Origin: Planctomycetota bacterium
GTDB taxonomy: Bacteria > Planctomycetota > Planctomycetia > Pirellulales > Pirellulaceae
Assembly (NCBI GenBank): GCA_026692905.1
Contig: JAPLNL010000123.1
Span: 1-36,335, forward strand
Direction: 5' to 3'
Length of the DNA: 36,335 nucleotides
The notes under the pieces are model-generated. The model was not told where the DNA came from. It saw only the letters and a list, made by a program, of their open reading frames with translations, and did no database searches. Made by a program: the position numbers and the translations under genes. Of this stretch, positions 1 to 9,573 are shown in pieces. The number at the start of each line of letters is the position of its first letter. The first letter of the stretch is position 1.

Positions 1-130
1 ATTCGTCGAGAACCGGGGCTAGCGCCCATCGGCTAATCAGTGCGAAAAAACATGCGGATGCGCTTAGCAGAAACGCGACCCGGTCCGCGAGATCGTCAAG
101 CCAGTGGGTAAGCTTAGCGAAGCCTCTCAT
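1..130 (-). CDS. Partial membrane protein, 3' end outside window
   Basis: An open frame starts with ATG at 130 and runs off the left edge without a stop, giving about 43 residues beginning MRGFAKLTHWLDDL. A hydrophobic stretch at about residues 19-40 looks like a membrane segment or signal anchor. The start is supported by GAGG at 137-140, six bases upstream. It overlaps the last 17 bases of the acyl-CoA ligase gene, which suggests translational coupling and a shared pathway, perhaps lipid metabolism. The family cannot be recognised from this fragment. Confidence 0.5.
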   Translation of the reverse strand, partial: MRGFAKLTHWLDDLADRVAFLLSASACFFALISRWALAPVLDE

Positions 131-1631
131 ATTCAGCCTCGATCGCATTGCGATTGAGACCGCCTTTGAAATTGACCATTCCATTTTTAGTCGTCCAATC
201 CTCTTCGACAACAATGATTTGTTTGGGAATCGCATGTCGCGGAAAATCGCTCAGGAGCAGCTCCACCTGAGATTGGTACTCCGCCAAGCAAACGACATCT
301 GTCTCCGCCAGCGATGTCAGCTTGAGTAGCAGCACGGGATATGGGCGGTTCCTGCCGATCAACATGCATTGCGAGACCCAGGGCTGCGACTTCAAAATCT
401 TTTCAATTGGAAACGGCTGTACCTTGTATCCATTGCTCAAGACAATTGTGTCATCGGCTCGCCCCAAAATACGGATCACACTTTTTTCTTGTTCCAAATT
501 TGTGCCCGATACAAATTCAGCGAGGTCGCCCGTATCCAACCAACGGTCGACGAGCTTTACGCGCGTCGCCTCTGGCTCACGCCAGTACCCCAACATGATC
601 CCCTCTCCTGACACCCAAAGCCGTGAATCGGAGTCAATCTTGATTTTCACTCCTTTCACTGGCTGCCCCACCTCATTCAGAATAGAGTTCTCCTTGCCAG
701 CACCTTCTCGGTTGGAACAGACTACCGGCGAACTCTCCGTCAGCCCGTAACCTTGAAAGATCGGCATGTCCACTCTCGCAAATAAAGCTCGAACGGTATC
801 GGAAAGCGTTGCTCCTCCGCTTGCCAAACGCCGTATTCTTTCCCCCAAGAGTTCGTGAAAGGCTGATTGGGTTCCGCCCGCTTGCCCCCACTTCGCCACA
901 AGACGTTCGTAGAACACAGGAACACCATTGAGTAGCGTTGGCTGTGCGATGCTCGCATTGCTGAGTACGTCATCAATGCCATTTGCAACTTCCATGCTCG
1001 AACGGCTAATCAGCCAAGTCGTCAACTCGCATGTTCTCGCATAAGCATGCGAGAAAGGAAGGAAGTTGAGTCGATGGTCGCTGTGATCTTGTGGCATTGC
1101 GTCAAGTTTAGCATAGGCGTTCGAAATCAAATTTTTGTGACTGAGCATCACTCCGCGCGGACTACCCGTTGTGCCTGACGTGAAAAGGATATTGGCAAGT
1201 TCGTCATCGTGAAAAGGGCGGACTATTGTTTCAAGCCGCTCCGAAACATTTGGCTGGTGGAGTATTTCGCCGAGATCGTGAACACCTTCTGAAATGGAGT
1301 CTCCGAAAAGCATCTTGGGTTCCACTAGGGCAATGCAACGTTCACATTGCGATGGCGAAAAGCGGGAATCAATCGGAACATGAACGGCATTGATGGCTGA
1401 ACAGGCAAGGTCAAGCACCGCCCATGCTAACGAGTTCGCCCCTAGATTGACCACTCGATCACCAGGACCAACCGAATGGTCAATCAAGAAACTCGCGGCA
1501 GACGCCGTATACCTTTTTACGTCCGACCACGTCCAAGTTTGAGTTGCATTCGAGTTGCGATCGCGCTCAACCCAGGCAATTCCGCACAATCGATCGGCCG
1601 AAATACTCAGTAACTCATCTGCAAGACGCAT
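114..1631 (-). CDS. AMP-forming acyl-CoA synthetase / acyl-adenylate ligase
   Basis: A 505-residue member of the ANL adenylating family, which activates a carboxylic acid with ATP and normally passes it to CoA or an acyl-carrier protein. Visible motifs are the P-loop TSGTTGSPRG (about 151-160), the A5-type motif GYGLTESSPV, WLDTGDLAEF with the ribose-binding Asp, GRADDTIVLSNGYKV, and KNGMVNFKGGLNR near the C terminus holding the likely catalytic Lys. The length fits the lower end of fatty-acyl ligases. No signal peptide is seen, so it is probably cytoplasmic. The next gene in the same direction overlaps its end. Substrate chain length cannot be read from the sequence; an acyl-ACP synthetase role is equally possible. 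Confidence 0.85.
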   Translation of the reverse strand: MRLADELLSISADRLCGIAWVERDRNSNATQTWTWSDVKRYTASAASFLIDHSVGPGDRVVNLGANSLAWAVLDLACSAINAVHVPIDSRFSPSQCERCIALVEPKMLFGDSISEGVHDLGEILHQPNVSERLETIVRPFHDDELANILFTSGTTGSPRGVMLSHKNLISNAYAKLDAMPQDHSDHRLNFLPFSHAYARTCELTTWLISRSSMEVANGIDDVLSNASIAQPTLLNGVPVFYERLVAKWGQAGGTQSAFHELLGERIRRLASGGATLSDTVRALFARVDMPIFQGYGLTESSPVVCSNREGAGKENSILNEVGQPVKGVKIKIDSDSRLWVSGEGIMLGYWREPEATRVKLVDRWLDTGDLAEFVSGTNLEQEKSVIRILGRADDTIVLSNGYKVQPFPIEKILKSQPWVSQCMLIGRNRPYPVLLLKLTSLAETDVVCLAEYQSQVELLLSDFPRHAIPKQIIVVEEDWTTKNGMVNFKGGLNRNAIEAEYERLR

Positions 1632-1674
1632 TTCGCATTTCGCACATTAGCGTTAAAAAAAGGGGAGAGCGAGG

Positions 1675-1832
1675 CCACCGCTGTAAACATCTTTGCAAAG
1701 TCAATTCCATTGAAAACCTTAGGGAGGCGAGGCTCCTGCCGAGCCAACGGTGCAAATGTTCGGCAGGAGCCTCACCCTCCCGAGCAATGAATGACTTAGG
1801 TAAACTCGTTGGAAGCATGTTTACAGGGGTGG
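1675..1832. repeat. Repeat family 1, copy A, with terminal inverted repeats
   Basis: A 158 bp element lies between the ligase and floA genes. Its ends are inverted copies of one another (CCACCGCTGTAAACAT at 1675-1690 and its near-complement ending at 1832). The centre is a palindrome with arms GAGGCTCCTGCCGA (1729-1742) and its exact complement (1760-1773). It is the inverted counterpart of the copy at 28920-29078, nearly identical along its whole length. Further half-palindrome sequence (GAGCGAGG) flanks both ends, so the element seems to sit inside an older copy. This looks like a small non-autonomous element; no transposase is present. Confidence 0.8.
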
Positions 1833-1869
1833 AGCGAGGCTCTTGCCGAGGAACTTAAGTCTTCTGGTA

Positions 1870-2850
1870 CTAGGTTCCAGTGGTAGCTTGGAAGTGGCCA
1901 TCGACAAATGCCTTGGCCATCGCCTTCGGAACTTCGGATTCCGCAAGGACGAGGTTCGCTCTATTTTCAGCAACCTTGGCCTTCATGACTTGCTCCGATG
2001 CGATTGCTTCGGAGCGGCGTTGTTCGGCTTGAGCGCGAGCCATTCGCACGTCCGCTTCGGCTTGGTCTGCTCGAAGTCGAGCCCCAATATTTTGTCCAAC
2101 CTCAATGTGAGCAATATCGATGGAAACGATCGTGAACGCGGTCTGGTTATCCAATCCACGCTTGAGAACCGTTCGCGATATCAAATTCGGATTTTCCAAA
2201 ACGACCAAATGCGTTTCCGAAGAACCGATCGAGCTAATGATACTCTCACCTACACGCGCAATAACAGTCTCCTCTGTTGCGCCACCGATAAGCTGCTCGA
2301 GATTGGTTCGAACCGTGACACGAGCCTTGACTCGGAGTTCGATTCCATTGCGTGCGATTGCGGATAAAAAGCCGCTGCCACTATGCTTTGGATCCGGGCA
2401 ATCGATAACTCGGGGATGAACCGAAGTTCTAACGGCATCCAAAACATCGCGTCCGGCAAGATCGATAGCTGCAGCGCGGTCAAAATCCAAATCAATTCCT
2501 GCACGATGGGCCGCGATAATGGCGTTGATGACATTCATCACATTGCCCTCTGCGAGGTAATGAGCCTCAAGTCGTTGAGTGCTGATTCCGTTCGAGCGAT
2601 TGATGTCTAGTCCTGCTTGCGCGGCCATGATTTTTGCATTGACGATGACTTGCGAACGCACTTGTCGAAAGTACATTCCGATCAAACTGGACATAGAGAC
2701 ATCTGCACCGCTCGTCTTGGCTTGAAGCCATAAACTCCCAAAATTCCAAAAGACGGTCAAACTGATCACGCCGACAATCAGTGCGAGAATCAGAAGTCCG
2801 ATCAAGACCGGCGGAGAAGTTAAGCTGAGTTGGGCGAAGAAAATGCTCAT
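1870..2850 (-). CDS. floA: Flotillin-like protein FloA
   Basis: A 326-residue protein when started at the ATG at 2850, matching the usual length of about 330 for FloA. FloA proteins form membrane-microdomain scaffolds that influence secretion and signalling. An N-terminal hydrophobic segment ([20 protein letters not shown]) is followed by the conserved SLIGMYFR region, then an SPFH/Band-7 region containing [42 protein letters not shown] and the C-terminal Ala/Glu-rich helix [20 protein letters not shown]. The frame is open up to a possible ATG at 2952, but that start would overlap mnmA and add residues the family lacks. It lies 80 bases downstream of mnmA and is probably cotranscribed. Confidence 0.88.
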   Translation of the reverse strand: MSIFFAQLSLTSPPVLIGLLILALIVGVISLTVFWNFGSLWLQAKTSGADVSMSSLIGMYFRQVRSQVIVNAKIMAAQAGLDINRSNGISTQRLEAHYLAEGNVMNVINAIIAAHRAGIDLDFDRAAAIDLAGRDVLDAVRTSVHPRVIDCPDPKHSGSGFLSAIARNGIELRVKARVTVRTNLEQLIGGATEETVIARVGESIISSIGSSETHLVVLENPNLISRTVLKRGLDNQTAFTIVSIDIAHIEVGQNIGARLRADQAEADVRMARAQAEQRRSEAIASEQVMKAKVAENRANLVLAESEVPKAMAKAFVDGHFQATTGT

Positions 2851-2930
2851 GGGGTATTGGACTTCTAGACCGAGGGAATGCATTGGAATCAAGCTATTGT
2901 GATCGGAACTGGACTGTATTAGCAACGGGG

Positions 2931-4067
2931 CTAACCGGTTTTTCCAATCCAACCGCAGCCGAGGGCTCGAGACCCTTGAAAGACAGCGGCTAATTGTCCT
3001 GGAGAAACAGCATAACTAGGTGTCTGAAATTCGACACGAAACTGTTTTTCGGAAATTCTTTCGACCGCGGCTGGTTCAGGCCCAGAATTGTATCGAATCT
3101 GCACTTCCCCCTGCAATTTGGCTCCTATCGGAATTTCCACCAGCCAATTCGATCCATCCGCAATCAGCCAGGATCGAGCAAGTTCGCTCAAGGGACCAAT
3201 GACAACACGCGAAGATTCCGGCAAAATGTCCGTGACATAGTAAGGCGACCCCATCGCGACACCAGTTCCTTTTCGCTGACCAACGGTAAACCCCTCGATC
3301 CCCGCGTGTGAGCCAACCACTCTTCCGTCCGATGTCACAATTTCGCCTGCGGTGGAAACACTTGACTTGTCCCGAACAAACTGTGCATGAGCACCCGAGG
3401 CGACGAAGCAAATCTCTTGGCTATCTTTTTTGTCTGCAACCCTTAAGCCGATGTCGGAGGCCATACGCCTGATCTCCGATTTTTGAAACCCGCCGACAGG
3501 TAGCAGCATGCGGGGTAGAAGCGACTTGCGAATGCCGGTCAATACATACGCTTGATCCTTGCCTTCATCCAAACCACGATGCAGCTCCGGCTCGCCACTT
3601 ACGTTCTCAGACGGAAGCATTTGTGCGTAATGCCCGGTTGCCACATAGTGGGCTCCGACCGCATCTGCATAGTCAAAAAGCCTCCCGAATTTCAACCAAT
3701 TATTGCATTGCGCACATGGATTAGGTGTCCTACCATTCTGATACTCATCGACAAAGTAATCGACGATACGCTTGAAGTCGGACTCCAAATCGAGCGCGTA
3801 AAAAGGAATCCCGAACTTGTCCGCGACGCGTCTGGCATCGGCCGCATCACTTGCACTACAACATCCCTGCTTGTGATCCAACCGTCCCTGAAGGATCGGG
3901 AGCAAAGGATTGGGTTTGCCAGAATCCAGTTCGCATGCAGCACTCGATTTTTCGCCATGACGCATAAAAACGCCGATAACGTCGAATCCTTGCTCAATCA
4001 AAAGACTGGCTGCGACGCTCGAGTCCACGCCGCCGCTCATTGCTAAAACTACACGATCGCGGAGCAT
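2931..4067 (-). CDS. mnmA: tRNA-specific 2-thiouridylase MnmA
   Basis: A 378-residue ATP-pyrophosphatase-family enzyme that places sulfur on U34 of tRNAs for Lys, Glu and Gln. The PP-loop SGGVDSS is at residues 11-17. The two catalytic cysteines are visible as NPCAQC (C118, with C121 nearby) and DSQEICFVA (C220). [19 protein letters not shown] marks the junction to the C-terminal beta-barrel. Between the first strand and [12 protein letters not shown] there is an insertion of about 25 residues compared with short homologues. It is followed on the same strand by floA. The assignment is firm; the insertion is of unknown significance. Confidence 0.95.
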   Translation of the reverse strand: MLRDRVVLAMSGGVDSSVAASLLIEQGFDVIGVFMRHGEKSSAACELDSGKPNPLLPILQGRLDHKQGCCSASDAADARRVADKFGIPFYALDLESDFKRIVDYFVDEYQNGRTPNPCAQCNNWLKFGRLFDYADAVGAHYVATGHYAQMLPSENVSGEPELHRGLDEGKDQAYVLTGIRKSLLPRMLLPVGGFQKSEIRRMASDIGLRVADKKDSQEICFVASGAHAQFVRDKSSVSTAGEIVTSDGRVVGSHAGIEGFTVGQRKGTGVAMGSPYYVTDILPESSRVVIGPLSELARSWLIADGSNWLVEIPIGAKLQGEVQIRYNSGPEPAAVERISEKQFRVEFQTPSYAVSPGQLAAVFQGSRALGCGWIGKTG

Positions 4068-4139
4068 GAGGCTGATTGTTTTTCCAAATAGTAATGGTCA
4101 CGAATTACATTACTATAACGCACTGGACGCGTTCGTCAT

Positions 4140-5369
4140 CTAGTGTCCTACTCTGCCCAAGAAAACAGCCTTGGCCGTTTTCAGGATCAGAACAAAATCT
4201 CCAATGATGGTTCGATTATCGGCATAATTCAAGTCCAAACGCATCCACTCCGAGAAGGAGATCTTGCTTGACTTGGAAATTTGCCAAGTGCAAGTCAAAC
4301 CCGGCTTGGTATCAAGCCGTCTTCTTTGCCACCATTCGCATTTTGCAGCTTCATCGCACGGCAGTGGTCGTGGACCAACTAAAGCCATCTGCCCAATCAA
4401 AACGTTCCACAATTGCGGCAACTCATCGAGTCCCGTCTTTCGAAGCAATCCACCGATTCTCGTAACTCTTGGATCGTTCTCAAGCTTAAATGCGGGGCCA
4501 TCCCGTTCATTCAAAACTTCCAAGTTCTCTTTCAGCTGTTCTGCATCGACCACCATGGTTCGCAATTTGTACATTGGGAATGCACTGCCGAATTGCCCCG
4601 AACGCATTTGCCTAAAAAAGACAGGCCCTTTCGATGTCAACTTAATGGCGATGGCAGCAAGCAAAATAACCGGTAACGCAAGCATGAGGCCAATCGAAGC
4701 GCCCAAAAGATCCATGCATCTTTTCCAGCCTGGGTACCTCGGGCAAATGTGCACAGAATGAGCCGTGTCCACAGAAACTTGTTTGCTAACCGCAGATATC
4801 CGACTTTGCGATACGTTGTCTGCTCGCACGATCCGTTTCATGGTCAACGGTGCCAATGATCCACGAGTGGAAAATGGTTCACTCTCGACTGAGGTATCTT
4901 GAACGCTTGATCGATGTTCTTCGTCAAATTCGAATTCGGAATCTGATGTGTTGTCAGAGTTCTCATCTGCTAGGTACGGCTTTTCGAAACCTGAGTAGGA
5001 AAATATCTGAGTGTCCAGTGAAAGACCGTTCCGGGTTGCTGCAACGAGAATTGAGTTCTGAACGACTTTTGCCCCGTGCAATTCCGTCATGGGCAGCATT
5101 ACCCCTAAACCACCTTTCAGCAGGAAACCGATTTCATCGGTAAGTCGCAATCTTTTATGAAGTATTTTGGCGAGAAGATTGATTTGACTGGCTTTTGATG
5201 CAGTTCCAGTCTGCGTTAGCTCAACAACAATCAGAGAAAAATGAAGGCAATAGCGATCGCAACGCATACGTTCCTTGCAAAGAAGCAACTCCATCGCTCC
5301 TGGGGAATGGAGAAGCGAAGACACCTTCGTCCGTACCTCCATTTTTGAAGTGGTCTTGGAATCAGCCAT
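4140..5369 (-). CDS. Sugar transferase with degenerate GGDEF-like N-terminal domain
   Basis: A 409-residue protein from the ATG at 5369 (an in-frame ATG at 5426 is less likely). The C-terminal 200 residues are a bacterial sugar transferase (polyprenyl-phosphate glycosyl-1-phosphate transferase): KRCMDLLGASIGLMLALPVI with one membrane segment, GPVFFRQMRSG, YKLRTM, DELPQLWNVL, MALVGPRPLP and KPGLTCTWQI. Such enzymes start lipid-linked exopolysaccharide or O-antigen synthesis. The N-terminal 130 residues resemble a GGDEF domain (HFSLIVVEL, RLRLTDEIG, GGLGVMLPMTELHGA), but the GGDEF signature has become LLKGGLGV, so cyclase activity is not expected. An acidic, low-complexity linker joins the parts. 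No other glycan genes are adjacent. Confidence 0.87.
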   Translation of the reverse strand: MADSKTTSKMEVRTKVSSLLHSPGAMELLLCKERMRCDRYCLHFSLIVVELTQTGTASKASQINLLAKILHKRLRLTDEIGFLLKGGLGVMLPMTELHGAKVVQNSILVAATRNGLSLDTQIFSYSGFEKPYLADENSDNTSDSEFEFDEEHRSSVQDTSVESEPFSTRGSLAPLTMKRIVRADNVSQSRISAVSKQVSVDTAHSVHICPRYPGWKRCMDLLGASIGLMLALPVILLAAIAIKLTSKGPVFFRQMRSGQFGSAFPMYKLRTMVVDAEQLKENLEVLNERDGPAFKLENDPRVTRIGGLLRKTGLDELPQLWNVLIGQMALVGPRPLPCDEAAKCEWWQRRRLDTKPGLTCTWQISKSSKISFSEWMRLDLNYADNRTIIGDFVLILKTAKAVFLGRVGH

Positions 5370-5736
5370 GATTAATCCTGTTGCAAATCTTGTGCTCCGT
5401 GAAGATATTCGACTCGACAAATCCACTTCGTTGAGTTGTTCTCATGGGGCAGGGTAAGTCCGCAAACTTCCCTATGACTTATCATCGCTACGCCATTCCA
5501 ATTTACGAGGTGCATTCATAACAAAAACATAAAAATCCCAAGAAATAAGGGGTAATCTCGGTTAACATCGCTTTGTTGAAAAAATAACCATCGGGAGCAA
5601 GAGCCCTCAAAGCCAAACCAAGGTAGTGAGGTTTTTTTGGGGTGCTATTTAAGGCTTGATGGTGGCCCGGATAGCACAAAAACGAAATCCGGGGGGCAGT
5701 ATTTCCTTGTTTATCATTCCGCTTCGAAACACGAAC
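5370..5736. other. Intergenic region upstream of the sugar transferase
   Basis: No convincing gene is seen. The part near 5370-5560 should hold the minus-strand promoter of the sugar transferase, but no clear -35/-10 pair could be picked out. The part near 5665-5693 has the hairpin listed separately as a possible end of the kinase transcript. Confidence 0.5.
5666..5693 (-). terminator. Hairpin downstream of the kinase gene
   Basis: CCCGGAT at 5666-5672 pairs perfectly with ATCCGGG at 5687-5693 around a 14-base loop. It lies about 44 bases after the kinase stop codon. There is no run of T after it on the minus strand, so intrinsic termination is uncertain. Confidence 0.35.
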
Positions 5737-8145
5737 TCAGTGCTCAGCATCCAAAGTTGCTTCGTTCGCGGTACCCGTCATCTCAGTACCACTACTCCCC
5801 CTCGATCGCATTGCAGATGCAAAGCTGTCCGGCAATCGCATAACCCAGAGCACAACCACCCAAAGAACACTCACCACCGTCAAAAGCACGAAAAGCGCGA
5901 AAATCCCCTCGCGTATAAGACTAGAAACCATGGATTGCACTGGAGCCGTAATTGAATCCGCGCGCTCTTGAACCAAAACCCATAAATCCGTCGATTGTTT
6001 TCTTTCCCTAGAATCCGAACCCCTTCGAGAAATGTCCACCCGCTGCATGGCCGCAATCCACTTTCCACCGTATTCCTTGCCTTGAGGATCCATCGAGACG
6101 GGATCTACATATTGAAGCGTTCCAACATCTTGCAATGTCTTCAACATCTTTGCATCAATCTGATACTGCGTCACTTCCTGACGAGACGTTTTCGAAAAAA
6201 TAGGATGCTGCAAAATGGTTCCAGCGCGGGTAGCCGCCCCCTCGCTGGCTCCTACATGCCCGTCAACCAAGACTGCGAATCTATTTTTATGTCCAGCGTT
6301 TTCGTTGTCGTCGTGAGGATCTTTTTCGTCGTCTTCCGAAAGAAGCTCGAAGTCGCCGATATTGATGGTCAGAACCAGCAACCCCTCAATGACTTGTTCA
6401 TCCTCCGCACCTTTTGGTTCGCTTGATTTTTTGGCGTCAGAGTCACCCTTTGGTTCGCTCTCTTTTTTATCGCTTTCAGTTGGGGCGGCCGCGGGCTTTT
6501 CATCGTCTTCAGGCGGTACCGGACGCGAGATGGAAATGGGTGTTGATACCGCTATTTTGTTGCGATTGGTGGTCTTGGATTTAAAAGGGACACTCACCTG
6601 CGAAGAAGTCGTTCTCGGAATATTTTTGACAGGAGTCTTTTCATCGAGATCAAGCGACTGTCCAGAAAAATAACTTCGAAACGCGACATTCGAACCAATT
6701 GGATTGGAGACACGATCGGAAGTAAATGACCCTGCTAGAATCGTTCCAAATCGATCTGTCACAAACATGCTGTCAAACCTCGCGGGCTTTTGCGAACTGC
6801 CGATATGCAATTTGATCTCGGAAAGTCGCTCTTCGAGGTATTGCTCAAGTTTGATGCGGCTTGCAAACCCCCCAAGCATAGCTCGACCTTGGCTATCCGC
6901 GGGTGCTCGATCCTTTGCCAAATTGCCCAAGAAATCTTCTGTCGCTTCGTCCACACAGGCCAAAAACCGATCTTCGAGATCAGATCGCCTCGCATCCTCT
7001 TCGATCAATTTAAAGAGGGATGCCATTTCCGATTCTAGAGTTCTTGCGGCGAACTTGGCCGCGAACAAGTTGCTTTGTAAAACCGACTCGCGCAACTGTT
7101 CCGACGCACCTTCCTTGGCTACAAACACTCCACGCCATGCAAACAATCCCATCACTGCCAACAATAAAATTGGCCCGACAATTCCCAAAAGCATCAGCGG
7201 TCTACGCAACCGAGCCATTTGCCGGCGTTCTATCGCAGCCAAAACCTGTTGAACGTTGGCAAAACGATCTTCAGGTTTCTTTGCAATACAACGATCCACA
7301 ATCGCCAGCAACCATCGGTCCATCCCGCGAACACGATGATGCGCCCGAGGGAAGTGGCTCTTGAAAATGGTATCGCGGTATCGTTTCAATCTCTCAGGCA
7401 AACTAGCCGCTGTATCCAAAGTCGAAACCGTATCCGGCGTTTTGTAAGGTGGACTGCCGACAATCATGCAGTAAAAGATCGCGCCCAATGCATACACGTC
7501 CCACCGAGCATCGGGCAACGCATTCAAATCGGCTTGCTCAGGTGCCATATAAAATAACGTACCCAACGACGGCGTCTGTTCATTCGATAGCCGACTCTGA
7601 CCGAAGTCCGCCAATTTTGGCAGCCAATCGTGATCCAAAAGCACGTTCGCAGGTTTTAAATCGCAATGCAAAACCCCTTTGCCGTGCGAATGATTTAGGC
7701 CCATCGCAATATCGGAAAACAACTCAATCGCTTTGGAAGGCGGCATCGCTCCGCGCGCGCGAATCAAATCGTCTAGTGAGCCATTCTCCAAATACTCCAT
7801 TACATAATAAGGCGGCTCTGCATCCCAGCCGACTTCGAGAACTTGAACAATAAAACGATTGCCAGCCATGCTGACCAAGTTCTTGACTTCTCGCGTCAGC
7901 GATGACCAATTGACTCCAGAACGATGAAGATAGAACTTGATCGCAACGGTACGTCCCGTATTGAGATTGTTCCCCACCCAAACTTGACCGAATGCTCCCT
8001 GACCCAAGAGTCGATCCAATCGGTATCCGGGAACTTGAGCAGGCGGCGTCGTCGCGCGCAGACTAAGCTCTTCGGCACGCATTTGCTCGCCGACTGTTTG
8101 ATTCAGTGTGTTTTCGATTGGGTTCGGATCAGAAACGAGAGTCAA
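5737..8145 (-). CDS. Transmembrane Ser/Thr protein kinase with Cache-like sensor
   Basis: A protein of up to 802 residues. The start is TTG at 8145 or ATG at 8082 (residue 22). The kinase domain spans about residues 41-310: glycine loop GQGAFG (48-53), VAIK Lys70, Glu86, catalytic HCDLKPAN (160-167), DFG (180-182) and APE (201-203). A membrane segment at about 317-340 leads to an extracytoplasmic region with MFVTDRFGTILAGS and GSNVAFRSYFSG, which resembles a dCache ligand-sensing domain. A charged low-complexity stretch (about 560-600) interrupts it, and a second membrane segment lies near 740-768. The HCD rather than HRD marks a non-RD kinase. Likely role: sensing an outside signal and phosphorylating cytoplasmic proteins; ligand and targets are unknown. 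Confidence 0.9.
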   Translation of the reverse strand: MTLVSDPNPIENTLNQTVGEQMRAEELSLRATTPPAQVPGYRLDRLLGQGAFGQVWVGNNLNTGRTVAIKFYLHRSGVNWSSLTREVKNLVSMAGNRFIVQVLEVGWDAEPPYYVMEYLENGSLDDLIRARGAMPPSKAIELFSDIAMGLNHSHGKGVLHCDLKPANVLLDHDWLPKLADFGQSRLSNEQTPSLGTLFYMAPEQADLNALPDARWDVYALGAIFYCMIVGSPPYKTPDTVSTLDTAASLPERLKRYRDTIFKSHFPRAHHRVRGMDRWLLAIVDRCIAKKPEDRFANVQQVLAAIERRQMARLRRPLMLLGIVGPILLLAVMGLFAWRGVFVAKEGASEQLRESVLQSNLFAAKFAARTLESEMASLFKLIEEDARRSDLEDRFLACVDEATEDFLGNLAKDRAPADSQGRAMLGGFASRIKLEQYLEERLSEIKLHIGSSQKPARFDSMFVTDRFGTILAGSFTSDRVSNPIGSNVAFRSYFSGQSLDLDEKTPVKNIPRTTSSQVSVPFKSKTTNRNKIAVSTPISISRPVPPEDDEKPAAAPTESDKKESEPKGDSDAKKSSEPKGAEDEQVIEGLLVLTINIGDFELLSEDDEKDPHDDNENAGHKNRFAVLVDGHVGASEGAATRAGTILQHPIFSKTSRQEVTQYQIDAKMLKTLQDVGTLQYVDPVSMDPQGKEYGGKWIAAMQRVDISRRGSDSRERKQSTDLWVLVQERADSITAPVQSMVSSLIREGIFALFVLLTVVSVLWVVVLWVMRLPDSFASAMRSRGSSGTEMTGTANEATLDAEH

Positions 8146-8327
8146 GGCAATGCACAGAAAAGCGAAACAATGAATTCAATTGCTGCTAACAGTTTAAGCA
8201 AAAAATCGCCATTCGTCCTACCCTATGCTTCAAATAATCGAAGGACCTTTGGCTTTTACTTTGCACCCCTCGCCCCTCATTGGGCAACGCTTTGAAGCAT
8301 CTTGCGCAGACAAAAAGAGGCTTTTGC

Positions 8328-8396
8328 GTAGCGAAAGTCGTCAAGACTTTCCGCTGAATCGCCGAAACGACCGAAACTCTTGACGAGTTTCGCTAC
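8328..8396. repeat. Repeat family 2, copy 1 (69 bp double hairpin)
   Basis: The ends GTAGCGAAA and TTTCGCTAC are complementary. Inside are two small hairpins, GAAAGTC/GACTTTC and GAAACTC/GAGTTTC. A copy of the same length and layout lies at 20801-20869, and a rearranged one at 24022-24100. It sits between moxR and the kinase gene, so it is transcribed if these are cotranscribed. Confidence 0.8.
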
Positions 8397-8444
8397 AAAT
8401 TGCTTCACTGAGATGCTTTTTTGGGAGAGGGCTGCGGGCGATTT

Positions 8445-9440
8445 CTAACTGTGAATCAAAACGGGAGCGGGTGTGCTCTTCGCAAGCGATTCAATGATTT
8501 GAATGGTGTCCACTCCGTCTCCGATCGCTCGGTGGTTGACGATGATTCGATGCCGTAATACCGGAATCGCAACCGACATCAAATCCTCTAGGATCGGTGC
8601 TGTTCGCCCCTCCAGCAATGCCCTGGCTTTGGCTGCCAAAACTAGATTCTGGCTTCCTCGAGGCCCCGCGCCAAACGCCACATAGTTATCTACCATTTTA
8701 TTCCCCGAACCAGGCCGTGTACCTGAGCACAAGGATACAGCAAAGTCCGCGATGTGGTCCGGGACCGGTACACTTCGAACCGCCATTCGCAGCTCCAAAA
8801 ACGCCTCCCGCGTTAATTTGCTATCGACCCCAGCGGCTTCAATGCCTGTCGTCTTCATCACGATCTCTTTTTCTTGAGCATGCGTCGGATACCCTACATG
8901 AATCTCCATCATGAATCGGTCGAGCTGAGCCTCGGGCAAAGGATACGTCCCCTCCTGCTCAATTGGGTTTTGCGTCGCTACCACTAAAAACGGCTCTTCT
9001 AATTGGTACGACTCCCCTCCTACCGTTACATGCCTCTCCGCCATCGCCTCGAGCAGGGCACTCTGCGTTTTCGGAGCCGCTCGGTTGATTTCGTCCGCCA
9101 AGATCAAATTTGCAAAAATGGGACCTTTGCGAAACTGCATCTGCATTTCATTCGACTGACCATCGCGCCCCAACAACTCATAGCCCGTTATGTCGCTGGG
9201 CATCAAGTCTGGCGTAAACTGAATGCGAGAAAACTTCCAGTGAAACGCGCTAGCCAAACTCTTGACCATCAACGTCTTGGCAAGCCCAGGCGCTCCCACC
9301 AACAATGCATGCGAGCCCGACAAAGCACAAACAAGCAACTGATCCAAAACCAAATCCTGTCCGACGATTGATTGGCTAAGTATCTTTCGAAGATGAGGAA
9401 TCTGGGCAACGAACGCTTCAGCTGACGAGACGGTATTCAA
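8445..9440 (-). CDS. MoxR-family AAA+ ATPase
   Basis: A 331-residue ATPase. Walker A is GAPGLAKT (49-56), Walker B LILADE (112-117), with the MoxR-typical INRAAPKTQSALLEAMAE, sensor 1 VATQNP (154-159) and EGTYPLPEAQLDRF. A C-terminal lid domain contains GAGPRGSQ. MoxR proteins act as chaperone-like ATPases, usually with VWA and DUF58 partner proteins encoded next to them. No such partner lies in this window. The predicted start is a TTG at 9440 with a weak purine-rich stretch (GGAAAG) upstream; no in-frame ATG gives the full N terminus. The kinase gene follows on the same strand after a 299-base gap containing a repeat. Confidence 0.92.
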   Translation of the reverse strand: MNTVSSAEAFVAQIPHLRKILSQSIVGQDLVLDQLLVCALSGSHALLVGAPGLAKTLMVKSLASAFHWKFSRIQFTPDLMPSDITGYELLGRDGQSNEMQMQFRKGPIFANLILADEINRAAPKTQSALLEAMAERHVTVGGESYQLEEPFLVVATQNPIEQEGTYPLPEAQLDRFMMEIHVGYPTHAQEKEIVMKTTGIEAAGVDSKLTREAFLELRMAVRSVPVPDHIADFAVSLCSGTRPGSGNKMVDNYVAFGAGPRGSQNLVLAAKARALLEGRTAPILEDLMSVAIPVLRHRIIVNHRAIGDGVDTIQIIESLAKSTPAPVLIHS

Positions 9441-9573
9441 AACGCATTCTTTCCATTGAGGGCTAGGGGCGTAAGACGCAATGATGGACTAATCGTCAGC
9501 CTAAGATATGCCGCGTGATCGATCCTCCACGCTCATTGTAATGCTGTTCGGCCACAATGTGGCTCCCACCGAT

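Noticed and set aside
1615-1818. Open frames at 1615-1818 (-), 29004-29207 (+) and 34081-34329 (-) encode a shared peptide containing SMELTLQRCLQRWPRSP.
   Set aside because: All three lie in repeat family 1; the shared peptide is translated repeat sequence, with no ribosome binding sites or protein-like composition.
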